From: Myxococcales bacterium
GTDB taxonomy: Bacteria; Myxococcota; Myxococcia; Myxococcales; Myxococcaceae
Length of the DNA stretch: 30,768 nt
Reading direction: 5' to 3'
Assembly: GCA_003153055.1 (NCBI GenBank)
Contig: PMBV01000085.1
Location: 1 to 30,768, forward strand
Numbering within the stretch: the stretch's first letter is position 1; every line of letters starts with the position of its first letter. The notes below the pieces were generated by a model. That model had not been told where the DNA came from. It did no database searches and worked only from the letters and a program-made list of their open reading frames with translations. Positions 9,033 through 16,455 of this stretch are shown in pieces. Both the position numbers and the translations under genes were made by a program.

Positions 9033-9055
9033 GTGTTTTCTTCCCTCGCCCATCG

Positions 9056-10717
9056 TCAATGGGTGAGCCACTCGCTACGTTTGACGAGCATCGGGGCCGG
9101 ACCTGGGCCGAGCTGAACGAGGTGGCACCCATTCGCCACGGTATGGAGCCCCACGCCGAAGCTGAGCCGCTCGAAGCTGGGCAGGCGCTGATCGGGCAGC
9201 ATGCCCACCACGTCGAGGAGGTACTCACGGGAGTATCGCCCCCGGAGGTCCATGAGGGCCTGGGTGAGCACCTGCGTCACCGCGTAGGCTCCGGCGGCGA
9301 TCCGATACTCGCGCCCCGACCGACCCGAGGCCTCCGGCGCGGAGGAGCCCTTGAGCCACGGTGCGAGGATGCTCCGGTATCGCTCCTCCTGCTCGGGCAG
9401 CCGGTAGGGCCAGGCGACCCAGGTGCGCTCCCGGAGTCGCTCGTCGATGGTCCACAGGGCTTCCCCCAAGGCCGTGGCCGACACGAAGACCCGCGGCGCC
9501 GCGGCGGTGAGCCCCTCGAGCGCGGCCAAGCCCTCAGGGCCATCCCACAGGACCACGGCGCTTGGCGACCGCTGGCCCACCTCGGGGATCGGCGCTCCCG
9601 GAGCGACCGTCACCGTGTCTGGCGCCGGCTGGCCGAGCTGCCGCAGCGTCTCCTCGAAGCCCGCGCGGAGCGCCTGGCCGGCGGGCGTGTCACGGACAAT
9701 TTGGAGAACCCCCGCTGGTGCGTCGCCGAGGCTGGCGAGGTACCGGGCGACGCCCTCGGCCTCCTGCGCGACCCCCTTGTTCAGGTACAGCGTATAGGTG
9801 TCGGTGGCGCTCGAACGGGCCGGCAGGTCGGTGAGCGGCAACAGCGTGGGGAGACGCTTGGTCTCGCAGAACTGGTGGATGGGCTCCCACCGCTGCGTCG
9901 AGAGCCCACCGATCAGCGCGAACGGCGGGCTGGCCTCGTACCAGGCCTCGAGCTGCTCCGGCCAGGTCTCGGGCTTTCCATGGAGCAGCCACGGCGTGAG
10001 CACCAAGCGCTTGAACGCCACGTCTTTGGACAGCAGCATCGAGGTGGCCATTCGCGCCGAACGGTTGTCGACGCCGGTCTCCCTGGGTTGAGTCTGTGCG
10101 TTCTTGAACGCGACGTATTTCTCCAGGGTGAACAGGAAGGCCTCCCGCTCTGCCGCTGGCACCTCGTCGGTGAGCACCGTGGCCAGGCGTATGGTGCCTT
10201 CGGTGACGCCCTCCGATGGGCCACCGCCGAGCGAGCTCAGATACTCGACGAGCGCGTTCAGGTCAGCCTCACCCAAGGTGTACCTCGGCATCGCCTCGTC
10301 GAGCGTGCGCCCGCTGGGGTCCACACCCGTGCGGAGCACCTGCGCCAGAGACTCCCGGGTGTAGGCCGGACGCCGGAGCGGCGCCCCCGCGATCTCGACG
10401 CCCTTGTAGCGGAGCTTCACGGGCTGAAACAGGCTCTCGCCGTCGACCGGAGGCGCGATGATCTTCCCCTCCGCCGCGCCGTAGCCGCTCCTCAGGTGGC
10501 AGCTCACACAGGCGAACATCACGCCGTCGACCTCCAGGTCACGTCGGACGAGCGCCTTCGTCGGCTGCCCTGTGCTTCCCAGGCCCTGGCGGTACAGCCG
10601 CTCGCCCTGAGCGAGGGTCTCGGCGCGGGCCTTCGCCCTCTGACGCTCGAGGAGGAGGGCCCCAAGGCCGAGGGTCGCCCCGACGAGCACGAGCAGCCCG
10701 ATGCGCCTGGGCGTCAC
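9056..10717 (-). CDS. Membrane-anchored cytochrome c fused to a periplasmic-binding-protein-like domain
   Basis: The 553-aa product begins with a GTG that overlaps the SCO stop (GTGA), which indicates translational coupling. An N-terminal transmembrane anchor (residues about 6-22) is followed by a class-I cytochrome c domain with one haem site, CVSCH (Cys70, Cys73, His74), and a likely axial Met143 in EAMPRYTLGE; the LNALVEYLSSL helix closes it (about 150-162). Residues about 175-545 look like a type-1 periplasmic-binding fold (Peripla_BP_6/LIV-BP-like): TIRLATVLTDEVPAAER opens it, PPFALIGGLSTQRWEPIHQFCE gives the ligand-cleft strand, and LPTLLPLTDLPA and VFVSATALGEAL follow the expected beta-alpha alternation. 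The protein should sit on the periplasmic side of the inner membrane. A cytochrome fused to a binding-protein fold is unusual; ligand sensing coupled to electron transfer is inference. Confidence 0.82.
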   Translation of the reverse strand: MTPRRIGLLVLVGATLGLGALLLERQRAKARAETLAQGERLYRQGLGSTGQPTKALVRRDLEVDGVMFACVSCHLRSGYGAAEGKIIAPPVDGESLFQPVKLRYKGVEIAGAPLRRPAYTRESLAQVLRTGVDPSGRTLDEAMPRYTLGEADLNALVEYLSSLGGGPSEGVTEGTIRLATVLTDEVPAAEREAFLFTLEKYVAFKNAQTQPRETGVDNRSARMATSMLLSKDVAFKRLVLTPWLLHGKPETWPEQLEAWYEASPPFALIGGLSTQRWEPIHQFCETKRLPTLLPLTDLPARSSATDTYTLYLNKGVAQEAEGVARYLASLGDAPAGVLQIVRDTPAGQALRAGFEETLRQLGQPAPDTVTVAPGAPIPEVGQRSPSAVVLWDGPEGLAALEGLTAAAPRVFVSATALGEALWTIDERLRERTWVAWPYRLPEQEERYRSILAPWLKGSSAPEASGRSGREYRIAAGAYAVTQVLTQALMDLRGRYSREYLLDVVGMLPDQRLPSFERLSFGVGLHTVANGCHLVQLGPGPAPMLVKRSEWLTH

Positions 10718-11277
10718 CGGTGTTGTGCCTCCTGGTATTCGGCGACCAGCTCGGCCGCTCCGATGAAGCCGCCGATGCGCACCCAGTTCTTGTCCGAGGG
10801 GGAAGAGAAGAAGGTCAAAGGCGAGTGCGACATCTTGTTGTTGGCGTAGGCGTCAAAGGCGTTCTGCACCGCCTGGATGTCATCGCGGCTGCCGGTCAGG
10901 AAGGTCCAGTTGTCTTTCGCGTTGTACCGCTGGAGAAAGGCCTTCATCTTGGTCGGGTCGTCGTGCTCCGGGTCGATGGACACCGAGACGAAGCGGATCT
11001 GCTCGGCGGCGGGGCCGAGCTTGGTCTGGAAGTTCGAGAAGATCGCCCCGAGAATGGGGCAGATCGTCGGGCAGCTCGTGAAGACGAACTGCACGAAGGT
11101 GGGCTTGCCGTCGGCCATGAGCTCCCTGAGCTTGACCCGGGCGCCCTCCTGATTGACCAGCGTGACGTCAGGCACCGTGTAGTGAGCGACCGACTTGCGA
11201 TACTCGGCGGCGCCACTGGCCTCCGCGGCGCCGAGCACCAACGCGAGCGCGGCCCACCGCACACTCATTCGGTTCAT
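10714..11277 (-). CDS. SCO1/SenC-family copper chaperone or thiol-disulfide protein
   Basis: The 187-aa product has a short signal peptide (MNRMSVRWAALALVLGAAEASGA) and a thioredoxin-fold SCO domain. The copper ligands are present: CPTIC (Cys69 and Cys73, the CxxxC motif) and His151 in KMSHSPLTFF. VSVSIDPEHDDP and the FTSCPTICP strand are family signatures. SCO proteins deliver copper to the CuA centre of cytochrome oxidase or to other cuproproteins in the periplasm, or act as thiol reductants. Here no cytochrome oxidase gene is adjacent. The immediate upstream gene is a multicopper oxidase and the downstream gene is a cytochrome c, so copper loading of the oxidase is a reasonable inference. 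The ATG at 11277 is preferred over the longer frame at 11340 because the signal peptide starts there. It lies 105 nt after the oxidase stop. Confidence 0.9.
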   Translation of the reverse strand: MNRMSVRWAALALVLGAAEASGAAEYRKSVAHYTVPDVTLVNQEGARVKLRELMADGKPTFVQFVFTSCPTICPILGAIFSNFQTKLGPAAEQIRFVSVSIDPEHDDPTKMKAFLQRYNAKDNWTFLTGSRDDIQAVQNAFDAYANNKMSHSPLTFFSSPSDKNWVRIGGFIGAAELVAEYQEAQHR

Positions 11278-11344
11278 CGTGTTCTCTTTTCGTCGTCTGG
11301 TGGGGCGAACAACAGGGAGATGGATGTTACCGCGAACCACCCCG

Positions 11345-11371
11345 GCCCCGATAGCGAGGCCGAGGCGGGGC
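11345..11371 (-). terminator. Weak GC hairpin after the multicopper oxidase stop
   Basis: GCCCCG (11345-11350) pairs with CGGGGC (11366-11371) across a 15-nt loop, 11 nt after the oxidase stop and before the SCO start. There is no U-run. It could be a partial terminator or a 3' stabiliser that lowers SCO/cytochrome/FG-GAP expression relative to the oxidase, but it may be chance in GC-rich DNA. Confidence 0.2.
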
Positions 11372-11382
11372 GTAGGTGAGCG

Positions 11383-14300
11383 CTACGGAACGACGACGGC
11401 CACCTGGTTACTCGGCGCCGAGTCACCCGAGACGGTCGGGTAGCCGACCGCGGGAGCCGCGTACGCCTTGGTGTAGCCGACGACGTTGTTGGCGATGACC
11501 TGGAAGGCGTAGGTCGTTCGCCGAGTCACCGTGTTGGTGGTGGTGGTCGCGTTCTGTCCGACCTGGGCCACGGTGGTCCAGGGCCCGAACACGTTGGTGG
11601 CCGGGTTCAACACCGCCCGCTGCACGGTGAAGCCGGTCTCGTTCACGGCGTTGTCGGCCCAGGTGAGCACGGCGCGAGTGCCCGTGACCTGAACCGCGAG
11701 GCCGGAGGGTGCGTCGGGGGCCACCACGAAGGACACCGCCCGCATCATGTCGTTCTCCTCATGGCCGAGGATGTGACAGTGCCAGACGAACTCCGCGCCG
11801 AAGTTGGTGAGGTCGTTCGTCACCGCGGCCGGCTGGTTGGTCGGGTCGATGTTGGTGAACTGGTTGGGCAGCGCCGCGCCCACGGGCTTGGTGACGTCCA
11901 ACGGGCGGACGCTGTTGGGCAGCTTCCAGGGGAGGCTCTGGTTGAAGGGCCGAAGGGCGATGATGATGTCTTCCAGCGGGTTCATTCGCAGCGTGTCCTT
12001 CCAGCCCATTTCGTTGGAGTCCGGAGGCTTGATGGCGCCGTCCCACCCGACGCGGTTGATGAGCTGCACCGAGAAGAGGTGGAAGTGAATGAAGTGCGTG
12101 TCGACGCCGTTGTGGGTGAGCTTCCAGAACTGCGTCTCGCCGTCTCTGACGATTTCGGTGGGCGGGTCGACGTAGCCGTAGGGGATCGTGGTTTGGGTGA
12201 GGAAGTTCGTGAACGGCAGCTCCACGCCCAGGGTCGCGTTCATTCGCCCGTAGTCCAGGGTGAAGAGCTCCTGGATCGTCTTGGACAGCAAGGCCCGGGT
12301 CTGCCCATTGGCGATCGCCGTGGCACCAGTTCCGCCACCACCGCTGATGGTCACCACCGGGGCCGAGGTGTAGCCCGTGCCGCCTCCACCCGCGGGGATG
12401 GTGACCGCGCTCACTGCCATGGGCCCGAGCTGGGAGGTGGCGCGTGGCGCCGTTCCCACCCGAGGCGCGGCGATCGTCACCAGCGGGGCCGTGGCGTACT
12501 TGCTGCCACCCGCGGTGAGCGTGATCGACGCGACCGTGGTGCTTGTCAGGGTTGCTGTTCCGGTGACCCCGGTGGCGCCACCGCCCGAGACGGTGACGAG
12601 AGGTACCGAGCTGTAGAGCACGCCGGCGCTCGCCACCGTGACAGTCTTGACCGTGCCGTTGGCGTTCAAGGTGACGGTGGCCGTGGCTGCCACGCACCCC
12701 ACGCACGGCTTCGCGATGGTGACCTTCGGCGCCGAGGTGAAGATGGTGGTGGTGGGTGAGAGCGCGACGCTCGCGACGGTGGTGGGGGCCAGCACGGCGA
12801 TGGCCGCGGCGCCGGTTCCGCCTCCGCCGGTGAACGTGACGGCGGGGGCCGCGGTGTACTTCGCGGTGTTGGTCGTCAACGTCACGGCGGCGACCGACCC
12901 CGACACGGTGGCCGTGGCGGTCGCTTGGGTGCAGCCAGCGGTGCCCAGCACGCAGCCCGTGGGCGGATCGATGGTGACCGTGGGCGCCGAGGTGTAGCCG
13001 GTTCCTCCGCTGGTGAGGGTCAGGCTCCCGACCGCGCCGTGATCGAAGTACGAGACCAGGTTGTCCTGGATGCGCACGTAGGTGTTGTTGGTCGCCCCAC
13101 CGTTGGCGGCGGGGTAGGCCGTCTCGGGCAGGATGATCGGGTCTTGGGTGGCGGCGAAGATGGCCGGCTGGGCCGCCTGGAGCGCCGTGAGGCTGAAGGG
13201 CGTCGTGTTGGTCGAGGTGCCCAAGACCTTGAACTGCATGACGGTGCGGGTGTTGGGGCCGTACCCAGGAGGCGTGGAGGGCGCGCCGCCCGTCGGCGTG
13301 TTGTCCGGATCTCCCGTGAAGTAGTCGAGACGAGGATCGAGCGCGGGGACCGGCGTGGGCGCGTCATTGTAGAGAATGAGGGCCGAGCCGGGGGCGACGC
13401 TCGAGAAGTCCACCACCAGGTCGGAGCGCTCGGCGGGGCCAGCCAAGAGCCCGTGGCCCAGCACGTTGAGCACCGTGATGCTCCGTCGGTTCAACTCGTA
13501 GCTGACCGGGGTTGAGGGGATGACGACGGGGACGGGCAGCAAGCCACCCTCGGCTCCGAGTTGGATGATCGGTGGGCCCGCGGTGGTGGGGTCAGGCACG
13601 CCGCCTTCGCGGCCGTCGGTGGGCCACAGCGTCGGCCAGCAGGCGGCCGGGAGTCCGGTGCCGTTGATGGGGCTGCCGCCAGTGGTGTCGGCGACGGCCA
13701 GGCCGCCTCCGTTCATGACCGTGGCGACGTCACAGAGGGGCAGGGTGGTGGCGGTGGGCTGCGTGCAGCCCGCGGGGCTGAAGGCCGCGTTGCAGAGGCA
13801 GTTCTTGCTCAGCGCGGCGCTGCAGTTGGCCGGGTGCGGGCTCGCCGGCACCATGGCCACCTCGGTGCAGGTGGTGAGGTCGGCGACCGCTCCACCCTTG
13901 CAGACCACGCCGTCCTTGGTGGCCGCGTAGTACAGACCGAAGTTCCACGTGCGATCGTTCGCCGCGTTGAGCAACTGGACGCGGTAGGCCGACGGCTCGA
14001 CGGTCGTCGAGGGGTAGGCCGTGCCGTTGACGAGCGGAGTGTCCATGAAGCCTTCGGGGGTGCCGGCGACGGTCGGCGTTCCGGGGCACATGAGCGGGGG
14101 GAAGGCGACCGGCACGGTCGCGAAGGCGGCGCTGGTGCACGGGTAGGGCTGACCGCTGGCCACGAAGGTGCTTGGGTTCTGCGGCGGCCAGAACCAGGGG
14201 CCGTAGTCCCAGCGGCCGTACGCGTTGGCGCCAGAGGTATCTGCCGGGTTCTGGTTGGGGCTGTAGACGTGGGTGAACCACAGGTTGCCCTTGCCGCCCC

Positions 14301-15792
14301 ACTTGGCGAGGTCCCAGGTCGGGTCGGTGGCGGCGAGCTGACCGCCGGTCTCGCCGTTGTCGGGCACGAAGGTCTTGTCTTGGATGACCAGCGGGAGGAG
14401 GTGGCCGAGGTCGGCGGTGGTGCCGATCGTGCCGGGCACCGTCGCCAGGGCGAGGTTGTTCTCTTGCATCGGGTCGATGAGCAAATACCCGGCGGCCTCA
14501 CCAGCGTAGACGTTGAGCCGAGTGATGCCGTAGGCATGGTCGTGGTAGAACATCAGCCGGCCGCTCTGCTGGTTGGTCCAGAAGAAGGTCATCTGGCCGT
14601 CACCGGTGGCCGGCATGTCAGGAACATCGAGGTTGCTCATGCCCTTGGTGAAGTTGGTGAAGGCGCCCTCGCCCGCGGGCACCGTCCACTGGTGCGGCGT
14701 GCCGTCGCTGATCCACGGGGAGTTGCCGCCGTGCAGGTGCAAGGTGGCGCGATTGTCGGAGTACGAGGTGCCGTCAGGGCCGCTGCCCGCGCCCATGTAG
14801 GTGCGATCGACGGGAATGAAGAGCTCGCCAGCGGGGCCGATGCCGAGGCGGTTGATGAACTTCACCCGCACCGGGCGATTGCGGGTCGCGAGGATGACCG
14901 GGCCGAGGTACTGGTGAACGGTGCTGCCCGTGGCGCTGAGCGCGTTGAGGTCGGTGTAGCCGCGGAGCTTGGTGAGCGGCAGGTCCGAGTGGAGCTGTCG
15001 CGTGTATTCCTCGAGCGCGATCTCGTAGTAGTCGCCATCGGTGGGCACGCCCGCATCGGCGGTGGCGGCGGCGCTCAGTGGACGGGCAATGGGCAAGCAT
15101 TGGCCGAGGTTGTTGGGCCCAGAGACGTCACACAGACCAGGCAACGTGTCGACGAACTTGCGCACGCCCGTGCCGGGGACCGCCGCCCCGATGATCTGCA
15201 CCGAAGGGGTCGCGGTGTAGCCCGAGCCGGCGGCCGTCAGGGTGATCGCGGTGACCTGCTGGTAGGTGGCCGAGCCCACGGTGGTGTCCACCACCGCCAC
15301 GGCCGTCGCGCCACTGCCCCCGCCGCCGCTGATGATCACGCTCGGCGTCTGGGCGTAGCCGGCGCCTCCGCTCGCTACGGTGATGGCGGTGATTTGCCCG
15401 AGGGTCGGCGAGCCGGCGGTGGTGTCCGCGGTCGCGGTCGCCACGGCTCCTCCGCCGTAGGTCTGCACCAACGGGCTGTTGGCGTAGTTGCCCACTGCGA
15501 AGACGTCAGGTCGCGTGCCCGCGTCGGCCATCGTCGCCAATGCAGACAGGCTCGAGGAGAGTGGGCTGTACAGGGCGGTCGAAGGGTTCACTCCGCCGAA
15601 GGTGAGGCTCACGCCCGACTTCTGGGGCGCCTGGCTCGTGCGGGCCGCCCATCGCTGGGCCTGGGTGGTGCTGCGCATTCCAGCGGCTGCCGGTTCACGC
15701 CCAAGCGGGCTTGACCCGTTACAAGCCTGGAGGATGAGAACCGGAGTGAGAATCCATAGGGCCCGATGCCACATCACCTGATATTTCGTCAT
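11383..15792 (-). CDS. Very large multicopper oxidase lipoprotein with repeat insertions and C-terminal FN3 domain
   Basis: The 1469-aa product starts at an ATG with AGAGGA 8 nt upstream (15801-15806). Its N-terminus ends in a lipobox (LILQAC), so an outer-membrane or surface lipoprotein is expected. All four copper-ligand motifs are present: HLHGGNSPW (about 352), YHDHAYG (about 415), HFIHFHLF (about 1230) and WHCHILGHEENDMM (about 1336-1349), the last with His-Cys-His for the type-1 site. It should oxidise a substrate with reduction of O2 to water; the CotA/bilirubin-oxidase-like architecture leaves substrate (metal, phenolic, bilirubin-like) open. At nearly three times the usual 500 aa, the excess comes from two repeat blocks (about 131-202 and 922-1160), a Cys-rich insert (about 625-690) and a C-terminal fibronectin-III domain (about 1355-1469). 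It heads the run with SCO and cytochrome c genes. Confidence 0.9.
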   Translation of the reverse strand: MTKYQVMWHRALWILTPVLILQACNGSSPLGREPAAAGMRSTTQAQRWAARTSQAPQKSGVSLTFGGVNPSTALYSPLSSSLSALATMADAGTRPDVFAVGNYANSPLVQTYGGGAVATATADTTAGSPTLGQITAITVASGGAGYAQTPSVIISGGGGSGATAVAVVDTTVGSATYQQVTAITLTAAGSGYTATPSVQIIGAAVPGTGVRKFVDTLPGLCDVSGPNNLGQCLPIARPLSAAATADAGVPTDGDYYEIALEEYTRQLHSDLPLTKLRGYTDLNALSATGSTVHQYLGPVILATRNRPVRVKFINRLGIGPAGELFIPVDRTYMGAGSGPDGTSYSDNRATLHLHGGNSPWISDGTPHQWTVPAGEGAFTNFTKGMSNLDVPDMPATGDGQMTFFWTNQQSGRLMFYHDHAYGITRLNVYAGEAAGYLLIDPMQENNLALATVPGTIGTTADLGHLLPLVIQDKTFVPDNGETGGQLAATDPTWDLAKWGGKGNLWFTHVYSPNQNPADTSGANAYGRWDYGPWFWPPQNPSTFVASGQPYPCTSAAFATVPVAFPPLMCPGTPTVAGTPEGFMDTPLVNGTAYPSTTVEPSAYRVQLLNAANDRTWNFGLYYAATKDGVVCKGGAVADLTTCTEVAMVPASPHPANCSAALSKNCLCNAAFSPAGCTQPTATTLPLCDVATVMNGGGLAVADTTGGSPINGTGLPAACWPTLWPTDGREGGVPDPTTAGPPIIQLGAEGGLLPVPVVIPSTPVSYELNRRSITVLNVLGHGLLAGPAERSDLVVDFSSVAPGSALILYNDAPTPVPALDPRLDYFTGDPDNTPTGGAPSTPPGYGPNTRTVMQFKVLGTSTNTTPFSLTALQAAQPAIFAATQDPIILPETAYPAANGGATNNTYVRIQDNLVSYFDHGAVGSLTLTSGGTGYTSAPTVTIDPPTGCVLGTAGCTQATATATVSGSVAAVTLTTNTAKYTAAPAVTFTGGGGTGAAAIAVLAPTTVASVALSPTTTIFTSAPKVTIAKPCVGCVAATATVTLNANGTVKTVTVASAGVLYSSVPLVTVSGGGATGVTGTATLTSTTVASITLTAGGSKYATAPLVTIAAPRVGTAPRATSQLGPMAVSAVTIPAGGGGTGYTSAPVVTISGGGGTGATAIANGQTRALLSKTIQELFTLDYGRMNATLGVELPFTNFLTQTTIPYGYVDPPTEIVRDGETQFWKLTHNGVDTHFIHFHLFSVQLINRVGWDGAIKPPDSNEMGWKDTLRMNPLEDIIIALRPFNQSLPWKLPNSVRPLDVTKPVGAALPNQFTNIDPTNQPAAVTNDLTNFGAEFVWHCHILGHEENDMMRAVSFVVAPDAPSGLAVQVTGTRAVLTWADNAVNETGFTVQRAVLNPATNVFGPWTTVAQVGQNATTTTNTVTRRTTYAFQVIANNVVGYTKAYAAPAVGYPTVSGDSAPSNQVAVVVP
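12313..13026 (-). repeat. Six Gly/Thr-rich repeats inserted in the multicopper oxidase
   Basis: Six in-frame repeats of about 40 residues follow the pattern (V)xxVTLTxGGxGYTxAPxVTIxGGGGTGATAxA. The clearest copy is VTIPAGGGGTGYTSAPVVTI. They lie between the second and third copper-ligand motifs, so they are an insertion in the oxidase fold. Copies 1 and 3 carry extra Cys pairs (GCVLGTAGC and KPCVGC). Degree of divergence between copies suggests old duplication rather than recent slippage. Confidence 0.8.
15185..15400 (-). repeat. Two further copies of the Gly/Thr-rich repeat near the oxidase N-terminus
   Basis: Two copies of the same repeat (ITVASGGAGYAQTPSVIISG and ITLTAAGSGYTATPSVQIIG) precede the first copper-binding domain. 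They share the GxGYxxxPSVxI core with the block at 12313-13026. Confidence 0.8.
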
Positions 15793-15819
15793 ACGGATGG
15801 TCCTCTTTTTTGCGCCCAT

Positions 15820-15840
15820 GGGTAGCGAACCCTGGGTAGC
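15820..15840. promoter_or_regulatory. Tandem GGGTAGC heptamers upstream of the multicopper oxidase
   Basis: GGGTAGC occurs at 15820-15826 and again at 15834-15840, a 14-nt period, 28-48 nt before the oxidase start. On the coding strand it reads GCTACCC twice. It may be a binding site for a regulator in the leader or near the promoter; no known operator was recognised. Confidence 0.3.
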
Positions 15841-16023
15841 CCCTGACTTCGCGGACTTAGTTATTTGGCTGCTTTACACGGCCTTCATTCCTGCGTGCGG
15901 CGAATATTCCCTCCGAGACGGCAATATATGCATCGCACACTCTGCGACGAAATGCCGCATGTCTCGTGGAGAAATCGCCCGTGGGCGGAATTAGCCAAGG
16001 AAATCAGCGCCCTAAAAGAGATT

Positions 16024-16040
16024 CCACATGCTTGATGTGG
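16024..16040. promoter_or_regulatory. Palindrome CCACAT-GCTTG-ATGTGG
   Basis: A perfect 6-bp inverted repeat with a 5-nt spacer lies in the AT-richer part of the gene-free region, 232 nt before the oxidase start. The shape fits a dimeric transcription-factor site or a small hairpin. No T-run follows on either strand, so a terminator is less likely. Confidence 0.35.
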
Positions 16041-16401
16041 GTCAAATCTTGATGAAAATTCCGCTCCCGGTGTTTAGACGACGAGTTTGGCGTTTCGGTG
16101 ACACCACCGCGAGCCTCCCTTGCTGAAACCAGGGTCGGTCCTGTGTGTTGATTTGGATTGTCCCTGCTGTGCGGGGCGCGTGTCTTTTCTGGCTTGTCTG
16201 TCTTGTTTGGTTGCCTCCGCCGGAGCCCACTCCAAAAGCCACCGCCCCACCTCAAGGCCCATCCCCTGCCGTGGGTGATGGCGGTCTTGCCATGGGCATC
16301 CGCTCAGGCCGTTCGCGAGCTCTCCGCCTCGCCGTTACTCGCTCCCTGGCTCAAGGTCGGTGCTCCGGTTCGCCGCTTTCTGTGAGGCATTGGGGGCGCA
16401 T

Positions 16402-16433
16402 GGGGCGTCGCCGACACAAGCGAGCATCGCCCC
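16402..16433 (-). terminator. Candidate hairpin terminator of the injection-system operon
   Basis: GGGGCG (16402-16407) pairs with CGCCCC (16428-16433), and inside it TCGC (16408-16411) pairs with GCGA (16420-16423), leaving a 4-nt bulge. It begins 22 nt after the AAA+ ATPase stop. There is no U-tract after it, so it is only a candidate terminator or 3' end structure. Confidence 0.3.
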
Positions 16434-16455
16434 GCGCGGCTGCGCGTTCAGCAGG

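Larger units (their letters stand above)
15793..16455. other. Gene-free region between the oxidase module and the injection-system operon
   Basis: These 663 nt hold no convincing gene. Short frames on both strands here lack ribosome binding sites and family-like sequence. About 15840-16215 is visibly less GC-rich than its surroundings, with T/G-rich tracts near 16139-16215. It should contain the oxidase promoter (minus strand) and the end of the injection-system operon (also minus strand). A direct heptamer repeat, a palindrome and a hairpin are listed separately. No -35/-10 pair could be assigned with confidence. Confidence 0.6.

Noticed and set aside
12313..13026. Regular spacing that could suggest a CRISPR or tandem DNA repeat
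   Set aside because: The repetition is at the protein level, with diverged DNA copies inside an intact reading frame and no spacers.
13561..15714. 717-codon open frame on the plus strand opposite the multicopper oxidase
   Set aside because: It is Arg/Gly/Val/Ala-rich, has no recognisable motif and lies entirely antisense to an oxidase with clear copper motifs. Long antisense frames are normal in high-GC DNA.
16004..16255. 83-codon minus-strand frame in the gene-free region
   Set aside because: No ribosome binding site, no recognisable family and an unlikely amino-acid mix (Lys/Thr/Arg/Pro/His).
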